DNA of 64,000 bases. Origin: Clostridium tertium (GTDB lineage Bacteria; Bacillota; Clostridia; Clostridiales; Clostridiaceae). The position numbers were made by a program, and so were the translations under genes. The stretch lies in contig NZ_JAGGJY010000002.1 in the NCBI RefSeq assembly GCF_017873245.1, positions 310,001 to 374,000 on the forward strand. The letters run 5' to 3'. Below the pieces are notes generated by a model. It was not told where the DNA came from, did no database searches, and saw only the letters and a program-made list of their open reading frames with translations. Below, one piece after another: positions 62,134 through 64,000 of this stretch. The first letter of the stretch is position 1. Every line of letters starts with the position of its first letter.

Positions 62134-63141
62134 ATGAATTTTAATGATGATGATTCAATTCTTTACTCAGATGATTCTAGATTAAGACCACCTCCACTTG
62201 GAAATCTAGTCCCTGGGTTCCCAACACCTGGCCCTACCCCTAGTCCTGGTGGAAATTTTTCTTTTCCTGGATCTCAAGGTGCTCCACCTATGGGAAGCAA
62301 TTTAAATATAGGCCCACCACCAAATTTTACTCCATCTAAGAACAGTTCAGGTGTGCAAAAATTAAGCTCTACTGGTGGCCCTCAAACTAAAGCAGTAAGT
62401 CCAGGCTCTATTAGTTTTTGTTTGTTCAAATTTACTTATATATGGGAAACTAGTGGTAGAAACTATTGGGCATTTTTATTAAATGTAGATCGTAGATCAG
62501 TTTCTGGTTTAAGATGGTTTAGAAATACTTGGGTATTCTTTGGTGTAGATTTAAGAAGAATAGATTCATTTATATGCTACAGAAGTGACTCTAAATGTGA
62601 CTCTGACTCAGAAAATGATTTAACTTCAGCAAATGATTCAGTCCAAGAAACTTTGATAAACAATAGAAAAAAATACTCAGTTGATGGTATAAAAAATATT
62701 TATACCAGAGTATTAACTTCTGTTGAAATTCCTGAAATAAAAAATGATTATATAATTAATTATCTAGGTGAAGTTGATGGTAATGAATTAACTACAAGAA
62801 TTCCTTGCAAACAAACAAGAGTAACTAATTATAGAATAGTTCTTGAATTAACATACCCAGATGAATTTAATAAACAATTAATAGATAAAATTAATTCATG
62901 TGCTATTGATGCATCTACTGTTGCTTCAAGATATTTAGATGAATTTAGAGATAGTAAAAACTTTTTAACTCCTTTAGAAGTATTTAACTCATCTGCTAAA
63001 CAAATAGGTAAATCAATAAAAGTCTTCTCTTCAGAATTTACTAATAAATTAAAGAAGCTTAAATTACCTAGAGAAATAACAAAGGAAGTAGAGTATACAA
63101 TTCTTCAAGAAAAAATAGAAGAACCATGGAGAATACTATAG
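62134..63141 (+). CDS. Pro/Gly-rich protein with an aromatic/Arg-rich central domain, unknown
   Basis: 335 residues. Residues about 15-90 are Pro/Gly/Ser-rich and surely disordered (RPPPLGNLVPGFPTPGPTPS). A central domain (about 92-155) is rich in Trp, Phe and Arg (RNYWAFLLNVDRRSVSGLRW, FFGVDLRRIDSFICYRS). The C-terminal half (about 180-335) is mixed and ends EKIEEPWRIL. No signal peptide. TTAGGAG precedes the ATG. I have the impression that such proteins recur in Clostridium, but I know of no function; a surface or spore-coat role is a guess based on composition. Confidence 0.75.
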   Translation: MNFNDDDSILYSDDSRLRPPPLGNLVPGFPTPGPTPSPGGNFSFPGSQGAPPMGSNLNIGPPPNFTPSKNSSGVQKLSSTGGPQTKAVSPGSISFCLFKFTYIWETSGRNYWAFLLNVDRRSVSGLRWFRNTWVFFGVDLRRIDSFICYRSDSKCDSDSENDLTSANDSVQETLINNRKKYSVDGIKNIYTRVLTSVEIPEIKNDYIINYLGEVDGNELTTRIPCKQTRVTNYRIVLELTYPDEFNKQLIDKINSCAIDASTVASRYLDEFRDSKNFLTPLEVFNSSAKQIGKSIKVFSSEFTNKLKKLKLPREITKEVEYTILQEKIEEPWRIL

Positions 63142-63207
63142 ATAATTGATAATTAATAATGGATAACTAAGAGTGACCAATTGACAATTTAAATTGAAGA
63201 ATAGCTA

Positions 63208-63258
63208 AAAGGACTGGAGTATAGCAATATTTGTAATACTCCAGTCCTTGTTTTTAGT
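63208..63258 (+). terminator. Terminator after the Pro/Gly-rich protein gene (bidirectional)
   Basis: AAGGACTGGAGTAT pairs with ATACTCCAGTCCTT around a loop, followed by GTTTTTA. The stretch before it (63142-63200) is made of short AATTGATAATTAATAATGGA-type units, a common intergenic motif in such genomes. On the minus strand it could also end the metS-like transcript. Confidence 0.85.
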
Positions 63259-63272
63259 TAAACCTAAATTTG

Positions 63273-63383
63273 TTAAATTGTTTCTTTTCTTTCATTATAT
63301 ATAGTTATTCCAAGGGTTAATGCTAATCCTCCCCATAAAACAACAGCTCCTAATGAAAAGAAGGTTAATGCTACTCCTGTCAT
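63273..63383 (-). CDS. MetS-like small subunit of an NSS amino-acid transporter
   Basis: 36 residues: one membrane helix (VALTFFSLGAVVLWGGLALT, about 4-23, continuing to 28) and a short charged tail (YNERKETI). It fits the small-subunit family of methionine/alanine importers (MetS of MetPS), whose members have this length, a WGG motif in the helix and sit right after the NSS transporter gene. GGGGG stands about nine bases before the ATG. It lies 21 bases after the NSS gene stop. Too short for most gene callers. Substrate not readable. Confidence 0.8.
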   Translation of the reverse strand: MTGVALTFFSLGAVVLWGGLALTLGITIYNERKETI

Positions 63384-63404
63384 TATGTAATGCCCCCTTT
63401 TTAA

Positions 63405-64000
63405 TTACTCTGATATATTTCTATTTTTCCATTGTTTTTTGCTTATTATAAGTGCAAGAATTATTCCAAAGCCAATAATACTCCATCCATATGCAAATAA
63501 TGCTGAAAGATCATATCCTCCATAAGGCGTTTTGATTTCTGTAATTATACTTTGTGCTAACATAAAAATTAATATAGTTGGTGTTACAAACTTAACGCAA
63601 ATATTCCACCACTTACCTATTTTAAAATATGATATTTCATTTGTATGCTCTCTAACTATATCAGGATTAACTATCCATCCAATTAATACAACTTCCAATA
63701 ATCCAACTACTACAATTCCATAATTATTTATAAAGTTATCTATTATATCTAAAAGGTAAAGGCCAGCTCCTGTAGAATATAATATTCCAATTGAAAATCC
63801 TATTAAGCAAATTATTGCAACAACTTTATTTCTTGCCCAACCAAACTTATCTATAAATGGTGCTGAAACAGCTTCTATTAATGATACAGATGATGTTAAA
63901 CCTGCAAATAACAAACATAAAAAGAATAATACACCTAAAAGTGTTCCTACTGATCCCATTTCTGTAAATACCGCTGGGAATACTACAAAAGCAAGTCCAA
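63405..64000 (-). CDS. Sodium-dependent (NSS family) amino acid transporter, 5' end outside window
   Basis: C-terminal 198 codons of a sodium:neurotransmitter symporter family transporter. Membrane segments include LLGVLFFLCLLFAGLTSSVS (the conserved TM8 with sodium-binding Ser/Thr), VVAIICLIGFSIGILYS and later helices, ending NRNISE. The frame is open to the right edge (GLAFVVFPAVFTEMG). The 36-residue partner gene follows directly. NSS members with this small partner transport methionine or alanine; the substrate here is inferred only. Confidence 0.93.
   Translation of the reverse strand, partial: GLAFVVFPAVFTEMGSVGTLLGVLFFLCLLFAGLTSSVSLIEAVSAPFIDKFGWARNKVVAIICLIGFSIGILYSTGAGLYLLDIIDNFINNYGIVVVGLLEVVLIGWIVNPDIVREHTNEISYFKIGKWWNICVKFVTPTILIFMLAQSIITEIKTPYGGYDLSALFAYGWSIIGFGIILALIISKKQWKNRNISE

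Overview
The window looks like chromosomal DNA of a low-GC, spore-forming anaerobe of the genus Clostridium or a very close relative. The signs are strongly AT-rich sequence, AGGAGG-type ribosome binding sites with many GTG/TTG starts, T-box leaders, rubrerythrin, a membrane pyrophosphatase, a CggR-led glycolytic operon and the prkA-yhbH-spoVR sporulation set. I see no rRNA, tRNA, CRISPR array, prophage or conjugative element. Almost all genes lie on the minus strand; plus-strand exceptions are an HTH sugar regulator, a transposase-derived gene, pssA, a small secreted protein, a 41-residue ORF and a proline/glycine-rich protein.

Layout. 1-3.2 kb: amino-acid ABC importer behind a cysteine-type T-box. 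3.4-4.3 kb: DegV protein. 4.4-6.1 kb: gpmI with its own promoter. 6.2-18.6 kb: a glycoside-use locus (two GH43 lipoproteins, a GH2 enzyme, sugar ABC transporter, divergent ArsR-type regulator, aldose epimerase) lying between gpmI and the other glycolytic genes. 18.8-23.4 kb: cggR-gap-pgk-tpiA with a recognisable CggR operator. 23.5-28.9 kb: rpoN, a BMP-type lipoprotein, a second DegV, trmL behind a terminator-containing leader, and a HAD phosphatase. 29-34.1 kb: envelope genes (VanW/G5 protein, GH25 lysozyme, VanRS-like two-component system). 34.6-37.2 kb: a transposase-derived gene without its catalytic residues, and a blaI gene with three operators followed by a truncated blaR1. 37.4-43.8 kb: hppA, ddl, nth, plsC, queG-like. 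43.9-45.8 kb: cysK-cysE behind a second cysteine T-box. 45.8-47.3 kb: soluble PRC/MgtE_N/CBS protein with a 26-codon upstream ORF. 47.5-52 kb: membrane protein, lipid kinase, pssA, two unrecognised coiled-coil proteins, rubrerythrin. 51.9-53.5 kb: a decayed stretch with an S41 peptidase pseudogene and an inverted-repeat-flanked small secreted protein. 53.5-58.6 kb: spoVR, yhbH, prkA and a divergent 41-residue ORF. 58.6-61.2 kb: GntR/ABC operon. 61.3-64 kb: frameshifted GNAT gene, a Pro/Gly-rich protein, a 36-residue MetS-like subunit and the end of its NSS transporter gene.

How the genes work together. The importer at the left edge and cysK-cysE should respond together to uncharged tRNA-Cys, one bringing in cyst(e)ine and the other making it. 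The glycoside locus would trim arabinose/xylose/galactose-type oligosaccharides outside the cell, import the products and feed them to the glycolytic enzymes on either side. ddl, VanW, GH25 and VanRS-like genes are an envelope group, but there is no vanHAX set here. The least explained items are the HTH-plus-sandwich regulator with its repeated 14-mers, the 26-codon leader ORF, the inverted-repeat cassette, the domesticated transposase and the short ORFs.

All assignments come from reading the sequence and from recalled family knowledge; no database search was run. Starts were chosen by ribosome-binding-site spacing.
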